Of a stretch of DNA of 64,000 nt, positions 24,011-36,560 are shown piece after piece. How positions within the stretch are numbered: position 1 is the stretch's first letter; each line of letters begins with the position of its first letter. Position numbers and translations under genes: made by a program. Source of the stretch: Linum tenue (Eukaryota > Streptophyta > Magnoliopsida > Malpighiales > Linaceae); assembly GCA_946122785.1 (NCBI GenBank), contig CAMGYJ010000008.1:17509475-17573474 (forward strand). Reading direction: 5' to 3'. The notes beneath the pieces were generated by a model, which saw only the letters and a program-made list of their open reading frames with translations, was not told where the DNA came from and searched no databases.

Positions 24011-24445
24011 ATGATGTGAAGATGTTTAGCTTTCCTTCTTCTCGACACTCCAAGGGTGTTGTTACTCAGCTTTTGAAGCAAAAGAGGTTTATGGAAGTTT
24101 CTGGGCAGGCCTTACTCTGTGCATGTTAGTATTTGCGCAGCTTTGTGTAGATACGACCCCGGCTGGTGCAGTGGGATACCCTTCTCTGTGACGGGCAGAT
24201 ACCCACAGTACTGCTGAATGGAGGTTTGTTACCCGACGAGGAGACACGTGGAGCCGTTGTATGGGAGGGTTCGTGTATTCTCAGACGTTAGATGACAGTA
24301 GTCACAAAGGTATTTCAGTATTGATGGGATTCTATCTATTCCTTTTTATTTCATTCTTTTCCGGGTCTTTTTGCCCTCTTTACATTCTCAGAAAAGCGGC
24401 GTGTCTTATGGAAACATCTTTGATTCTCTGCCCTTGAGGGTTTAG

Positions 24446-24480
24446 CGTATAAAAAGGAAGCAACATTGAGTTTTTAGGGT
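24446..24480 (+). promoter_or_regulatory. TATA box and telo-box of gene C
   Basis: GTATAAAAAGG (24446-24456) is followed about 17 bp later by TTAGGGTT (24473-24480), 120 bp before the start codon. The same order, TATA then telo-box, precedes genes D and E. Confidence 0.7.
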
Positions 24481-24599
24481 TCTTACATCGTGGCTCCATT
24501 CTCTCTGTTTCTTCTCCTTCAAGCGAGAAGCTGCGTGTTATGAAGCTGAGCTGAGAATCCATCTCTTGAATTGGTTGCAGGTAGTGTAAAGCTACGATT

Positions 24600-26086
24600 A
24601 TGGAGCTGGGCGAGTCGACTCCTGATAGGATTAGCAACGTTCCATCCAATGCGATAGAGCAAATTCTGACGCTGTTGCCCATAAAAGATGCAGCGAGAAC
24701 CAGCATCTTGTCAAGAAACTGGAGGCATCATTGGAGAAGTATTCCTCAACTTGTGTTCGACGGTAGTTTTGCTCCACACCCCAATACTGGACCATATTTG
24801 CCAGATGAGAAAAAGGTACTGGTGGACATTTACGAAGCTCTGCTGGTTCATGATGGCCGAGTAACCAAGTTTGAGCTCTCAATTCCTGGATTCAGCGAAG
24901 ACTGTCAACAGATTTATAAGTTGATTCCTCACCTTGCAAGCAAAGGTGTCCAGGAACTTGCTCTTCGGTTTTCCGTGGGCCAGATCAAGCTGCCTTCCTC
25001 CCTGTTTACCGCATGTCACCTGACTGTTTTGAAACTGCAGCATTGTAGTGTTGGCGCACCATCTTGTTTTGTGGGATTTCGTAAGCTGGTCATTCTTGAG
25101 CTTAAACATGTTATCATGCCTGAAGATTTCCTTCAGAATTTACTGCCGGTGTGCCCCCTGCTTGAAGAGTTGCGGTTTTTTAACTCTAGCAGGCAAAAAT
25201 ATGTTCTTAACGCACCATCTCTAAAAGTGTTTATATTTCACCCGCATGTTTCGGGCTCGGAGTTTATGCTCCAGCATGCGCCAGTGCTTTCAGTGCTATC
25301 ACTTCCAAATGGTTTGAGGTTTAAAGATTGGTTTGCAGAGTTTGCTTCTCTCCCTGCGCTCAGGAAGCTGACATTTGGAATTAGTTCGCTGAAAGTAAGT
25401 TGATCAATTTGTGTCTATATTTGTTCATCATGAATGTGGTTACCGCTTCCAAGGAAGCACCTGGTTTCTGTACTGATTCGTTGCCTCTATTTGTTTGCTT
25501 TCTGCAGTTCTCTGATGTGGGTAATGCAGCCTACAAGCTAACTACAACCGTCTACCAATTAAACGTCGTTGAAATAACTCGCCTTCTTCTGGATAACTTG
25601 CCACAAGCACGGCTTCTTATTTGGCTGATCATGAGTTCCCCCAGCTTGCAAAAGCTCACCGTTCGGGTTGGTTTTTACACTTCTTTTGTAGGCTATATAT
25701 GTGGGTACATTTGTTAATAACTCTTTCAGCCTTTGACTTGTTTTTTTTATTTTTTTGACAAAACTTCCTTTTAGTTGGGTACTAGTATTGCCCAGCCGTC
25801 TTCAGAAGTTATCAATAGCCTACAGGAGTTGTTGGAAGCAGAGGACCGACCTGGAGTTTGTTGCCTTCAACATCTTGAAGAGTTGCACATTCAGGGTGGC
25901 CAAGGAACACGAGTCGAGCTGGACCTGGTGAGGTTTGTTATGGCCACTGCCCCACAACTTCGTGTGATCTCGATTAAGTGTGCAGTTAACCTGTCGGTTG
26001 ACAAGATTCTAAAATTCTCGAGTGAGTTGTTATCGTATAAGCGTATCTCCAAAGACGCAGTGGTCAAATATGTCTACGAAAGATGA
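24600..26086 (+). CDS. F-box/LRR/FBD protein, gene C
   Basis: The coding sequence joins 24600-25394, 25508-25666 and 25775-26086 and encodes 421 residues; all introns are phase 0 and about 110 bp long. The F-box occupies about residues 9-50 (DRISNVPSNAIEQILTLLPI, then LSRNWRHHWRSIPQLVF). LRR-type repeats follow (SSLFTACHLTVLKLQHCSV; EDFLQNLLPVCPLLEEL), and exon 3 holds the FBD-like end (CLQHLEELHIQ; VELDLVRFVMATAPQLRVIS). It should act as an SCF substrate receptor with an unknown target. It is closest to gene D, with which it shares exon layout and the opening MELGEST. The start is the first ATG after the TATA/telo-box leader. Confidence 0.92.
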
Positions 26087-28985
26087 TGTTGAGTTGAGAT
26101 ACTTCATAGGTTTTACATCTCTTGCCCTTTGGGTCGTTGTCCACCTACTTTCATGGTGCTTGATTCTTTTGTTCTCGTTTCTTCTTTTCGCTGATTAACG
26201 CGAGGGTGTTTGATCCTAGTTGGATTAAGAAGTTTTGAAGGGTTGTCGAACAGTCCAATTTGAAAAGTTTCAGTAATATTTTCTTTTAGGGAACATGAGT
26301 TATGTAAATCTAGGTTGATTTATTCAGCGCATTGAGGTGAACAATATTGTAAAATTTGAGTGGCTGTTTACTCTATTATTATTAGGGTCAAATTAAGTAT
26401 GTACTTGCAACTTGCAAGTGGATTGGGTATTTGGTGGGTGATTAAGGTCCGGTGGGTTGATCGTTCTACATGATGCAATTCTAAAGTGTCATTGATATGG
26501 TAAGGGTTGCAATTGCAACTTTAAAGTGTAATTGATGTGTGATGTCATTATAGCTTATACGTGAGTAAATTTGCTCATTATGCAATTTTTATTGCAATTC
26601 AAATAGCCTTTGGTGGGCCCTTTTATATTCATTAGTTTATATATTTTAAGGGTTTAAAATTATAGAGATGGTGTATAGATGATTTAGTTATATTACATTA
26701 ATTTTTTGGTCCCATCAATTAAAATTGCAATAAAATTTCATTGATGTAAATTAAGATGAAATTGTGAGATGTTTTTTTAAAAAGTTGTAAACGTGGAAGT
26801 AGGGACGGCTTATAAAATTGCAAATAAATGTCATTGTTTGAAATGCTTTGATCCTATAAAGGAACAAATCTGGTTGATACCAATTTGGAGAAAGTTCAAT
26901 GGAGATAAATAACTAGAGAGGGAATTTGGTTTGTATGGCAATCCCTTTCTGGATATGAATATGTATGGAGAAGACAACTATTTGGTACTTTTGTTTATTT
27001 TTCTTGTATCTTTTACACTATATTTGGAGAGATGTTGGTTAAGGAGGAAAGTGCGGTAATGTTAGAGGTGTAAATGGTAGGCGCGTAAGTGGAGGGAAAA
27101 ATTGTATTTAAAATAAAAAAGTAGGTTCAAATAAGATGAAAAGTAAGTAAATTATATTATTTTTCAAATTTATAGAAGGTTATCACAAAATAATAACATA
27201 AAAATTTATATAAAAATTTAAATGATTATAAATACAAGTTAGTAAAAGTAATTATTAAGACATTAATCTTTAAATAGTAATTAATTAACATAATAATATA
27301 ATTTTAGATTGAAAAATCATTCTTAAATTACTCTCAAAATTTCCAAAATCCAAAAAGATGCCCTCTTTTAAAAATAGTCATAATGTCATCTAATAAAACT
27401 TGTATTACTTGACACAATGTCTATATCTTTATAAATCTACATGATACATATTGATGTTATAATTAAATTAACATTCACACAACTTATCATGCCAAAGCTA
27501 TGTGATCCACGCGTACTCATACCAAATCACGTTGAAATTGTGTGATTCACACAAACTCGTACTCATTCATGCTAAAATTATTAGATTCATGCATACTCAT
27601 ACCCATTCGCACCAAAACTATGTTGTTCACGCTACAACTTATGTTAGGAAATATTTTGATAATATATGTTGAAAGGTGAAAAATCAATCTAATTGCTCAA
27701 GATCTCTAAAATTCAAAAAGGGTGCCATCTTTTATAAAATTTCATATAATAAAATTTGTAGTGCTTGACACGACGTATATATCTTTCTCTACACTTGAGC
27801 TCGGATTCTTTGACAAAAATACTTAAAAACCTGAAATCACACCTAAATACAACCAAAATATAAAAGGAAGCAGTTTGTGGCCAAATCAAGAGTTAATGGC
27901 GTTTTGTATGAGTGCTCTAATCCATAAGAAATATCCAAGAAATGAGGGCTAGATATCAGTATTTTAGTTGTTATCATCCTCCGAAGTCCTAACCTATTAG
28001 AATAGGGATCCTTTTATATTTTATTAAATAATCAAATTAGATTAAAATGTTACACCAATGAAGTGAATTGTATGATCCGACTGCGGTCTTACCAGTTTAT
28101 ACCAATTTTAACAAAATATGTGGGTAGTGGAAAACATTAATTTTAAATAGAATATGCACATATAATCTATCTTCATATTTAATAAAATAAGTTTAGGATA
28201 TTCTGACCACTCTTTTTTTAATCTTTTTCCAACTCAACATTCTCGGAATTAATAGTGTTTTCTTTTAAGTGCCAATAGTCAATCATCCTCATCATACTGA
28301 CCGATTTCACCTATCTTGACCGACTTTGCTAACCGAGGGTATTCCAGCCGGTTTTATCCCCGATATCAATCACAACCTTTGAACCAGCCAACATGAAACT
28401 GGTTTGACAACTTTCATCATTTACTTTAAAAGGATTTTCTAACAAAAGTTGTAGTGCTTGAAAAATTATGCAAAATGATTTTTTTTCCTTCAGACGAATA
28501 ATCGAGCACAAAATTATGTCCATATAAACTTTCGAAGTATATTAGGGGAAATTTGTGTGGCCTCCAACAGTTTTTTGGCAAGATCACTTGGTCTAAAGCG
28601 ATTTTGCAAAATCATTTTCCACAACAATAATTTTGGTAGATAATAAAGACTCTAGCGATCTTGTTACAACTTACAAAGATTGCTGGAGTCTGGAGATCCC
28701 TACGGTTTTGTCCGATCTAAGTATTTTGAAAAAACAATAGTAGTGTGCCATTAAAATTTGCTTATGTAAATTAGATAGTTTAAGAAAAAAATCATACCAA
28801 GCAAGAAGAGTTAAAGGATTTATTTTCTTAATCTAAAAGGAAAAAATAAATAGAATAAAAGTTAGTAGGATCTCCGTCTCATCTAGTTTGTTAGAATTCC
28901 CAGTTTCCCACCCAATTTATCATATACCCATATTCTCAATTCTCAACTCTTTCCTCTCTCATAATGAAATAATATTTTCTCATTA
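26087..28985. other. AT-rich intergenic region, no gene seen
   Basis: The first 300 bp are 3' flank shared with genes D and E. The rest is very AT-rich, with repeated short phrases such as tgtgattcac...ctcatac near 27490-27610 and cacaatgtctatatcttt / cacgacgtatatatcttt at about 27412 and 27768. I found no transposase, RNA gene or coding frame. Confidence 0.5.
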
Positions 28986-29030
28986 CATGTTCATGTCTCT
29001 CCTCTACGGACAAGGAAACTTTTCCTATCC

Positions 29031-29070
29031 TATAAAAAGAAAGCAACTTGGGGTATGTTTTTAGGGTTCT
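29031..29070 (+). promoter_or_regulatory. TATA box and telo-box of gene E
   Basis: TATAAAAA (29031-29038) and TTAGGGTT (29061-29068) lie about 110 and 80 bp before the start codon, as in genes C and D. Confidence 0.7.
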
Positions 29071-29516
29071 TTTCTTTTCTTTGTGAAGCTGCGCAGAGAA
29101 TCGATCTCTTTGAATTCGACGCACACATAGTCTAAAGCCAACGACAATGGAGCTGCGCGGACCGGCTTCTGACAGAATTAGCGACGTTCCGACCAATTTG
29201 ATAACAGAGCACATTCTGACGCTGTTGCCCCTAAAAGACGCAGGGAGAACCAGCATCCTGTCTAAAAACTGGAGGCAACACTGGAAAAGCATTCCTCAAC
29301 TCGTCTTCGATCGCAATTTCGCTCCAGTACTCCCCAATACGACACCGAATGATACCAAACTAACATCGAACATTCACGAAGCCCTGCTGCTTCACGACGG
29401 TCCAGTAACCAAGTTTGAGCTCTCATCAATTCCTCCTGGAGTGGGAGAAGGCCTTTTACATAGGTTGATTCCTCACTTTGCAAGCAAAGGTGTCCAGGAA
29501 CTTGCTCTTCGGTTTC

Positions 29517-29952
29517 TGTCACGACCTTACTCTCGATCGTGCGGCCCTAGCTCTCAAATCCGTTAGAGCGCTAGGCAGCCTTTCTCTCAACTCACTTGAA
29601 AGCAAAGAACAAGAACAAGACAGAGGAAGTGGGAGAACTCTCTAGTGTGTATTACTCTCAAAAATGATGGAATGAGTTACAAGTGAGGGAGATGGCTCCT
29701 TATATAGGCCTCTCCTCATACAAGGCATCAATGCCCCTCATAATGTCCCTCTACTACATCAATACACCCATTAAGTCCCCCCATTATGCACTCTATAAAT
29801 ACTACCATAATGTAGCTAATAAGTGCACCATTAAGCTCTCTATTAAGGTGGAGAATCCTAGGAGCATCTCTATGCTACTAGTCTTCCATGCATGACACAT
29901 GTGCAGCCTTGTTGTCACCTTGTTGGCGCCATGTCATCGGCCACATGTGACA
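29517..29952 (-). repeat. Gypsy 3' LTR (minus-strand sense)
   Basis: 436 bp, TGTCAC to GTGACA, 2 mismatches to the copy at 34651-35086. The purine tract (TCCTCCCCCACCT on the plus strand, 29953-29965) lies immediately inside. Confidence 0.95.
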
Positions 29953-29963
29953 TCCTCCCCCAC

Positions 29964-32900
29964 CTATGCTCGCGACGCCCTCGTCGCGTCCTCTTGATGG
30001 AATGCCTCGATCAAGTCCTTGTTCTTCCAAAGCGTAAGCTCTTTCTCCCAAGTTGCTTCACTTTCCGGAAGGTTGCGCCACCTGACCAAGTACTCCACAA
30101 AGCTTGGATGTACGCCACGACGAGGAATGACACGACGCGCCATGACTTCTTCAACTTCATGGTCGTGTGTCTTAGTGATGAGTGTTGGAGCGCGTTGCGA
30201 CTCTCTTCGCTGCTCATCATCCTTGTCTTCGTGGAAAGGCTTGAGTTGGCTCACATGAAAGACCGGATGGATCTCCAAGTGCGTCGGCAACTCAACCTTG
30301 TATGCCACCGCGCCAATCCTCTTCACGATGGGGAATGGCCCTTCATAGCGGCGAAGCAGTCCCTTGTGCACGTTCTTGAGATGCTTGAAGCGATGAGGGT
30401 AGAACTTGATCATCACCATGTCTCCCTCTTCGAATTCTAAGTGCCGCCTCTTCTTGTCCGCCCATTTCTTCATCTTCTTACTAGCGCGGGCTAAGTAAGA
30501 CTTGGCCATCTCCATCTTCTCGTGCCAGCCTTTAGCGAACTTGTAGGCTGCCGGACTGTTGCCTCTATACCCCGTTGCCACCGTCGTAGGTGTCAAAGGT
30601 TGCTGCCCCGTCGCCAACTCAAATGGACTCGTGTTGGTCGACTCGCTGCGGTGCAAGTTGTAGGAGAATTGTGCCGTATCCATCAACTTCACCCAGTCTC
30701 GTTGGTTTGCACTCACGTAGTGTCGCAAGTACACTTCCAACAAGGCATTCACCCGCTCCGTCTGTCCGTCGCTTTGAGGATGAAACGCCGTCGAGAAGTT
30801 CAAGTCTGAGCCCATGATCTTGAACAACTCTCGCCAAAATCTGCCCGTGAAGCGCCCATCTCTGTCGCTCACGATGTTGCTAGGAACGCCCCAATACTTG
30901 ACCACGTTCTTGAAGAATAGTCGCGCCGCATCCTCTGCCGTCATGTCTTTTGGGCCGGGAACGAACACTCCATACTTCGAGAATCTGTCCACCACAACCA
31001 TGATGCAACCGCACCCATCGACTTTGGGAAGTCCGATGATGAAGTCCATGCTTACACTCTCCCATGGTCGTTGAGGTGTGGGCAAGGGCTCTAGCAAGCC
31101 TGCCGGGCTTCTCTGCTCCATCTTGTCTTGTTGGCACACAAGACAAGTCTTCACATACATCTCCACGTCGTCTCTCATACGCGGCCAGAAGTATGCTTCT
31201 TCGATGAGCGCTTGCGTTCTCTCGATGCCGGGATGGCCCGCCCACTTGGAATCATGGCACTCCTTCATGATCTCCTTCCTCAAGTTGGCCCACCTTGGCA
31301 CGAACACTCGCTCTCCCTTGGTCATGATGAGCCCATCCTTCATCCAAAACCGTCGAGTCTTGCCTTGCTCGATGTACTCCGCTACGGTTTTGGCGAAGGG
31401 GTCATGGCCAAGGCCTTCAACGATCCGCTCCTTCAAAGGAAACATAGGCTGGCTGATGCTTGCGGCTACACTCTTGCGGCTAAGAGCATCGGCAACGGAA
31501 TTCGCCTTGCCTGGATTGTACTCCATGACGAAGTCGAACTCGGCCAAAAAGTCTTGCCACCTCGCTTGCTTGGGGGTGAGCTTCTTCTGCGTAAGAAAGT
31601 AGCTCGTTGCCACGTTGTCCGTCTTCACTACGAACTTTGACCCCAACAAGTAGTGCCTCCATGTGCGCAAGCAATGCACCACGGCCGTCATCTCCTTCTC
31701 TTGAACGGTGTATCGCCTCTCCGTCTCGCTAAGCTTCCGACTCTCGAAGGCAATGGGATGCCCATCTTGCATCAACACTCCTCCTATTGCGAAGTCGGAC
31801 GCATCGGTCTGCACTTCGTAGGCCAACGTTGGGTTGGGGAGCACGAGCACGGGCTCCTTTACCACTGCTTGCTTCAAGGCCTCGAATGCTTCTTGGCACC
31901 TTTCCGACCAATCCCACGCCTTGTTCTTCTTCAAGAGATCCGTCAAGGGTGCTGCAATGTTGGAGTAGCCCTTGATAAACCTCCGATAGTAGTTGGCAAG
32001 GCCGAGGAATGACCGCAACTCTGGCACCTTCGTCGGCGGCTCCCATTCTTGGATTGCCTGCACCTTCGCTCCATCCATCTTCAACTTGCCTCCACCAATG
32101 ATGTGCCCCAAGAATGGAACCTCCGTGGCGGCAAATGTGCACTTCTCCCTCTTGACGTACAACTCGTTGTCGCGAAGGACTTGGAAGACTTGGCGTAGGT
32201 GCTCGGCATGCTCGTCGAGTGTTTTGCTATACACGACGATGTCATCCAAGTAGACCACGACAAACCGGTCCAAGAATGGCTCGAACACTTGATTCATCAA
32301 AGTGCAAAACGTGGCTGGTGCGTTGGTGAGACCGAATGACATCACAAGAAACTCGTAAGAGCCATACCTCGTCACACAAGCTGTCTTTGGCTCGTCGCCC
32401 TCTGCTATCCGCACTTGATAGTAGCCCGAGCGAAGATCTAGCTTGGTGAACCACATAGCATCTCCAAGCTGGTCGAACAGATCGCCAATGTTGGGAATCG
32501 GCCACTTGTTCTTCACCGTCAACTTGTTGATGGCTCGATAGTCGATGCACATGCGCAACGACCCTTCCTTCTTCTTTTGGAACAGCACCGGTGCTCCAAA
32601 AGGTGACTTCGATGGCCGCATGTAGCCTGCGTCCACCAAGTCCTTGAGCTGCCTCCGCAACTCCTCTAACTCTGGTGGCGACATGCGGTATGGTGCTCGC
32701 GAAGGGGGCTTCGCTCCTGGCTCCAACTCGATCTTGTGGTCCACCTCTCTTCTTGGTGGCAGCTTCTTGGGCAACTCCGATGGCATCACGTCGTCGAACT
32801 CTTCGAGGACGCCTTCGATGATGGGAGTTGTGATTCCCGCTGAGCCTCCTTCTTCCTCCATTTTCAAGGACACAAGAAAGGTTGGTTCATTCTTCTTGAA

Positions 32901-34571
32901 CCCCTTCAATACCTGCATGGCCGATAGAGCACTATGGGGGCCATCTTCTCTCAAGAGATGGATCGTGTGAAACTCCCCCTCCTTCTCCAAGCACATCGTG
33001 TTGGAGTTGGGCTTCAAGAGCACTCCCTCCTTGTCGAGGAAGTTGATGCCGAGGATGACTGGGTGATCATCCATGGTGACGACGGAAAAGTCGATGAGGC
33101 CTTCCCACTCACCAAGCCTCACTGGCACGTTGTGAGCAACTCCATGGATGGGGATGGACTCCGAGTTGATCGTCTTGAGCCTCCCTTTCCCCTTCTCGTA
33201 AGCAATACCCAGCCGGTTTGCCTCCTCGATGCGAAGGAAGTTGTCCGTGGCACCGGTATCCACCAAGGCTTTTGACTCGCCTTGCATGAATTGCGCCAGA
33301 ACATAGCACCTCCCACGCTTGCTCTCCTTGACGTCGGTCTTTGCCGCGCCAAGCTTGCGGATTGAGCCAATCTTGGCCTCCGCCGCCTTGGGCTCCTCTT
33401 CTTGAGCTTCCATGGCCGCCAATCTCGCCTTCCTTGGACAATCCCGCACTCGATGTGGTCCGTCGCAAAGGAAGCAAGACATGGGTTTTGGCTCGTACTT
33501 AACCCCTTTGCTCGAACCACCTTGTTGTTGAGCGCGAGTGCCCTCCTTGAAAGGCTTCTGCTGTTCTCCACCCTTGTTGGGCTTCGAACTCTTCTCTTTG
33601 CCGCTGCTCTCTTGCCTTTTGTACTCGACAAAAGACTCCGCCGTGGCCATGGTAGTTGCAAGGTCTTGCACTCCTCGACGTTGCATCTCCATCTTGGCCC
33701 ATGGTTGCAGCCCATCAAGAAAGCCGTGCATGGCCTCCTTGTCCGTGATGTCCGGGATCTCTAGAAGCAGCTCCGAGAATTCTTTCACGTATTCTCGAAC
33801 TCCACCCCTCTGGGTGAGTCTTCTCAACTTCGAACGGGCTTCAAACTCCACGTTCTCCGGGTAGAACTGCCTCTTGATTTCTCTCTTGAAATCTTCCCAC
33901 GTTACCATCACACAAGTACCTCTTTCGACGTCCGCTTCACGTCGCCTCCACCACACCATTGCAACATCGACCAAGTATAGTGGAGCGGTACGAAGTTTTA
34001 CCTCATCCTCTTGGATGCCGGATGCCTTGAAGTATTGCTCAAGACTCCAAAGGAAGTTCTCTAACTCCCTCGCGTTCCTTGAACCTCCGAAGTTCTTCGG
34101 TCTTGGAACATCAGCACGTGGGACGGATTGCACCGGGGCTGGTCCGTTAGCCATGGCTCTCTTCACGAGAGTGACCTCACTCTTGAGGTCTGCAATCTCC
34201 TCCTTCACGCCGACCAGCTCAGCCTGGACTTGCTCTTTCACAACTTCAAGGGCGTTGTTCATGGAGGCGGTGATGGTGTTGTTGATGAGGGCCACAAGCT
34301 CTTCCCGCATCCCATCGTGGTTGATCTCCAAGCTTGTCAACCGACCCGCCATTCCTTGAACATCGCCTTGGACTTGGGCGAAGTTACCTCCCAAATCCTC
34401 GATGGCGGTGATGTCTTCCGCCAACTTCACTTCCACTCGAGAGACTCGCCTCTCCAGTGCCGCCATAGGATCACGAGTGCTTGACTTGTCACCCTTTGGC
34501 TTGGGATGCTTGGTTTGATCCCTTCCGCGCCTCTCTTGCTCGGCGGTAACGCCGCTGTCTGATCCCGACAT
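29964..34571 (-). CDS. Gypsy gag-pol polyprotein with chromodomain
   Basis: The single frame encodes 1535 residues from ATG 34571. Gag has a coiled-coil-like start and a retrotransposon-gag core; a zinc knuckle [13 protein letters not shown] lies near 366-378, with CX2CX3HX4C spacing (one residue shorter than the classic form). An aspartic protease follows ([10 protein letters not shown] near 438), then reverse transcriptase (YLDD near 774), RNase H ([13 protein letters not shown] near 915), an integrase zinc finger (HPGIERTQ with CLVCQQDK), the integrase core ([22 protein letters not shown]), and a C-terminal chromodomain ([17 protein letters not shown]). Protease before RT before integrase is the Gypsy order. 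Chromodomains in this group guide integration, often to heterochromatin, yet this copy lies in an exon. No stop or frameshift is visible. Confidence 0.95.
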   Translation of the reverse strand: MSGSDSGVTAEQERRGRDQTKHPKPKGDKSSTRDPMAALERRVSRVEVKLAEDITAIEDLGGNFAQVQGDVQGMAGRLTSLEINHDGMREELVALINNTITASMNNALEVVKEQVQAELVGVKEEIADLKSEVTLVKRAMANGPAPVQSVPRADVPRPKNFGGSRNARELENFLWSLEQYFKASGIQEDEVKLRTAPLYLVDVAMVWWRRREADVERGTCVMVTWEDFKREIKRQFYPENVEFEARSKLRRLTQRGGVREYVKEFSELLLEIPDITDKEAMHGFLDGLQPWAKMEMQRRGVQDLATTMATAESFVEYKRQESSGKEKSSKPNKGGEQQKPFKEGTRAQQQGGSSKGVKYEPKPMSCFLCDGPHRVRDCPRKARLAAMEAQEEEPKAAEAKIGSIRKLGAAKTDVKESKRGRCYVLAQFMQGESKALVDTGATDNFLRIEEANRLGIAYEKGKGRLKTINSESIPIHGVAHNVPVRLGEWEGLIDFSVVTMDDHPVILGINFLDKEGVLLKPNSNTMCLEKEGEFHTIHLLREDGPHSALSAMQVLKGFKKNEPTFLVSLKMEEEGGSAGITTPIIEGVLEEFDDVMPSELPKKLPPRREVDHKIELEPGAKPPSRAPYRMSPPELEELRRQLKDLVDAGYMRPSKSPFGAPVLFQKKKEGSLRMCIDYRAINKLTVKNKWPIPNIGDLFDQLGDAMWFTKLDLRSGYYQVRIAEGDEPKTACVTRYGSYEFLVMSFGLTNAPATFCTLMNQVFEPFLDRFVVVYLDDIVVYSKTLDEHAEHLRQVFQVLRDNELYVKREKCTFAATEVPFLGHIIGGGKLKMDGAKVQAIQEWEPPTKVPELRSFLGLANYYRRFIKGYSNIAAPLTDLLKKNKAWDWSERCQEAFEALKQAVVKEPVLVLPNPTLAYEVQTDASDFAIGGVLMQDGHPIAFESRKLSETERRYTVQEKEMTAVVHCLRTWRHYLLGSKFVVKTDNVATSYFLTQKKLTPKQARWQDFLAEFDFVMEYNPGKANSVADALSRKSVAASISQPMFPLKERIVEGLGHDPFAKTVAEYIEQGKTRRFWMKDGLIMTKGERVFVPRWANLRKEIMKECHDSKWAGHPGIERTQALIEEAYFWPRMRDDVEMYVKTCLVCQQDKMEQRSPAGLLEPLPTPQRPWESVSMDFIIGLPKVDGCGCIMVVVDRFSKYGVFVPGPKDMTAEDAARLFFKNVVKYWGVPSNIVSDRDGRFTGRFWRELFKIMGSDLNFSTAFHPQSDGQTERVNALLEVYLRHYVSANQRDWVKLMDTAQFSYNLHRSESTNTSPFELATGQQPLTPTTVATGYRGNSPAAYKFAKGWHEKMEMAKSYLARASKKMKKWADKKRRHLEFEEGDMVMIKFYPHRFKHLKNVHKGLLRRYEGPFPIVKRIGAVAYKVELPTHLEIHPVFHVSQLKPFHEDKDDEQRRESQRAPTLITKTHDHEVEEVMARRVIPRRGVHPSFVEYLVRWRNLPESEATWEKELTLWKNKDLIEAFHQEDATRASRA

Positions 34572-34636
34572 TTTTGGTGAGGTTCTTCCTTTCCTTCTGG
34601 CTCAGGTTCAACTTTGCTAGCACAAAGCCGAACCAG

Positions 34637-34648
34637 GCTCTGATACCA
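34637..34648 (-). other. Gypsy primer-binding site (initiator tRNA-Met)
   Basis: TGGTATCAGAGC on the minus strand, 2 bases after the 5' LTR end, extending with CTGGTTCG, which fits the tRNA-Met 3' end with a mismatch. Confidence 0.9.
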
Positions 34649-34650
34649 CT

Positions 34651-35086
34651 TGTCACGACCTTACTCTCGATCGTGCGGCCCTAGCTCTCAAATCCGTTAG
34701 AGCGCTAGGCAGCCTTTCTCTCAACTCACTTGAAAGCAAAGAACAAGAACAAGACAGAGGAAGTGGGAGAACTCTCTAGTGTGTATTACTCTAAAAAATG
34801 ATGGAATGAGTTACAAGTGAGGGAGATGGCTCCTTATATAGGTCTCTCCTCATACAAGGCATCAATGCCCCTCATAATGTCCCTCTACTACATCAATACA
34901 CCCATTAAGTCCCCCCATTATGCACTCTATAAATACTACCATAATGTAGCTAATAAGTGCACCATTAAGCTCTCTATTAAGGTGGAGAATCCTAGGAGCA
35001 TCTCTATGCTACTAGTCTTCCATGCATGACACATGTGCAGCCTTGTTGTCACCTTGTTGGCGCCATGTCATCGGCCACATGTGACA
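34651..35086 (-). repeat. Gypsy 5' LTR (minus-strand sense)
   Basis: 436 bp copy paired with 29517-29952. It is followed on the right by the GGTTTC duplication and the rest of gene E exon 1. Confidence 0.95.
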
Positions 35087-36212
35087 GGTTTCCCGCGGGT
35101 CAGACGTCCAAGCTGCCTTCCTCCCTGTTCACCGCCTGCCGCCACCTGACGGTTCTGAAACTGCAGCATTGTAGTGTTGATGCGCCACCATCTTCTTTTG
35201 TGGGATTTCCTAAGCTGGTCGTTCTTGAGCTTGAACATGTTATCATGCCTGAAGATTTCCTTCAGAATTTACAGCCGGAGTGCCCCCTGCTCCAAGAGTT
35301 GAGGGTTCTACACTGTAGCAGGCAAGAATATATACTCAACGTGCCGTCTCTCAAGTTGCTTTTCATTAAGTTGAGTGGTTCCGGTTTCAACATTACGTTC
35401 CGGCATGCTCCAGTGCTTTCAGTGCTATCGCTGACAGATGGTTGGACGTCTAAGAATTGGTTTGCACTGTTTGCTTCTCTCCCTGAGCTCAGGCAGCTGA
35501 CTTTTGGAATTCGTTCGCTGCTGGTAAGTTAGGAGGTCATAATTTTATTAAACACAGGAAACACACTTTCAAACACGAGCGAGATTGATTTCCTGTGACC
35601 AAAGAATTTTTCTTCCTTGTAGTCTCTCTTATTTGTTTGCTTTCTGCAGTTATTTGATGAGGGTAATGCAGCAGCCTACAAGAGATCTAAAACTTTCTAC
35701 CAATTAAAATTCCTCGAAGTAACTCGCCTTCTTCTGGATAACTTGCCACAAGCACGGCTTCTAATTTGGCTGATCATGCGTTCCCCCAACTTACAAAAGC
35801 TCACCATTCGGGTTGGTTTCTACACTTGTTTTGTACTATATTTGGTTAATTCTTCAGTCTTTAACTTCTTCTTTTTTTTTTTAACAAAACTTTCTTATAG
35901 TTGGGTACTAGTAGTACTGCCCAGCCGCCTTCAGGGGTTATTGATACCTTACAGGAGTTGTTGGAAGCAGAGGACCGACCTGGAGTACTTTGTTGCCTTC
36001 AACATCTTGAAGAGTTGCACATTCAGGATAGCCAAGGTGCACGAGTCGAGCTGGACCTGGTGAGGTTTGTTATGGCCATTGCTCCACACCTTCGTGTGAT
36101 CTCGATTAACAGTGCAGTTAACCTGTCGTCGTCTGATAAGGTTTCGGAATTCTTGAGTGAATTGGTATCCTACAAGCGTATTTCCAGAGACGCGGTGGTC
36201 AAATATGTCTAG

Positions 36213-36560
36213 GAAAAGATGAGGTTGAGTTGAGACACTTGTTAGGTTTTACCTCTCTGGCCCTTTGGGTCGTTGTCCACCTAATTTAATTCATGGTGCT
36301 TAATTTTTTTTTTTTTTTTTTTTTGTTCTCGTTTCATCTTTTCCCTGAATGATCCTGTTGGATGCAGAAGTTTTGAAGGGTCTTGGATTTATTCAGTGCA
36401 TTGAGGTGAATAATATTCTCAAATTTGAGTGGCTGCTTTCTCTGCAATATTATTGGTGTCATATTAGACCATAGCTCGCTTATTAATGGATAAAAACTAC
36501 CCACGCAATCTTCATATATACTTAGTGAGTGGATTGTGTATTGAGCTGGGTGATGAAGGG
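36213..36560. other. 3' flank of gene E
   Basis: No gene. It is similar to the 3' flanks of genes C and D and includes a T-run of about 22 bases near 36305. Confidence 0.6.

Larger units (their letters stand above)
29517..35086 (-). mobile_element. Ty3/Gypsy chromovirus, complete, 5570 bp
   Basis: Two 436 bp LTRs differ at only two positions I can see (c/a at 29660/34794 and c/t at 29708/34842). Both begin TGTCAC and end GTGACA. The element has an initiator-Met primer-binding site, one long gag-pol frame and a polypurine tract, and is flanked by a GGTTTC duplication (6 bp visible; 5 bp is typical, so one match may be chance). The C-terminal chromodomain marks it as a chromovirus; Galadriel-like is possible. 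Near-identical LTRs imply a very recent insertion. Confidence 0.95.
29147..36212 (+). pseudogene. F-box/LRR/FBD gene E, interrupted by a Gypsy element
   Basis: Exon 1 begins at 29147 (MELRGPASDRISDVPTNLIT) and is broken at 29516 in the first LRR part, where a 5.57 kb Gypsy element is inserted in the opposite orientation. Coding sequence resumes after 35086 and runs to 35523, then exon 2 (35650-35811) and exon 3 (35901-36212). Apart from the insertion and the 6 bp duplication (GGTTTC, 29511-29516 and 35087-35092) I see no stop or frameshift, and all splice sites are intact. The locus therefore looks like a functional family member disabled very recently. A truncated product of about 125 F-box residues could still be made from the first part. 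Other accessions may carry the intact allele. Confidence 0.9.

Noticed and set aside
29683..29895. 70-codon frame repeated exactly at 34817-35029
   Set aside because: It lies in the Gypsy LTRs and is duplicated only because the LTRs are; there is no sign of coding.
30019..34484. Many plus-strand open frames of 80-180 codons
   Set aside because: They are antisense shadows of the Gypsy polyprotein, whose GC-rich third positions keep opposite frames open.
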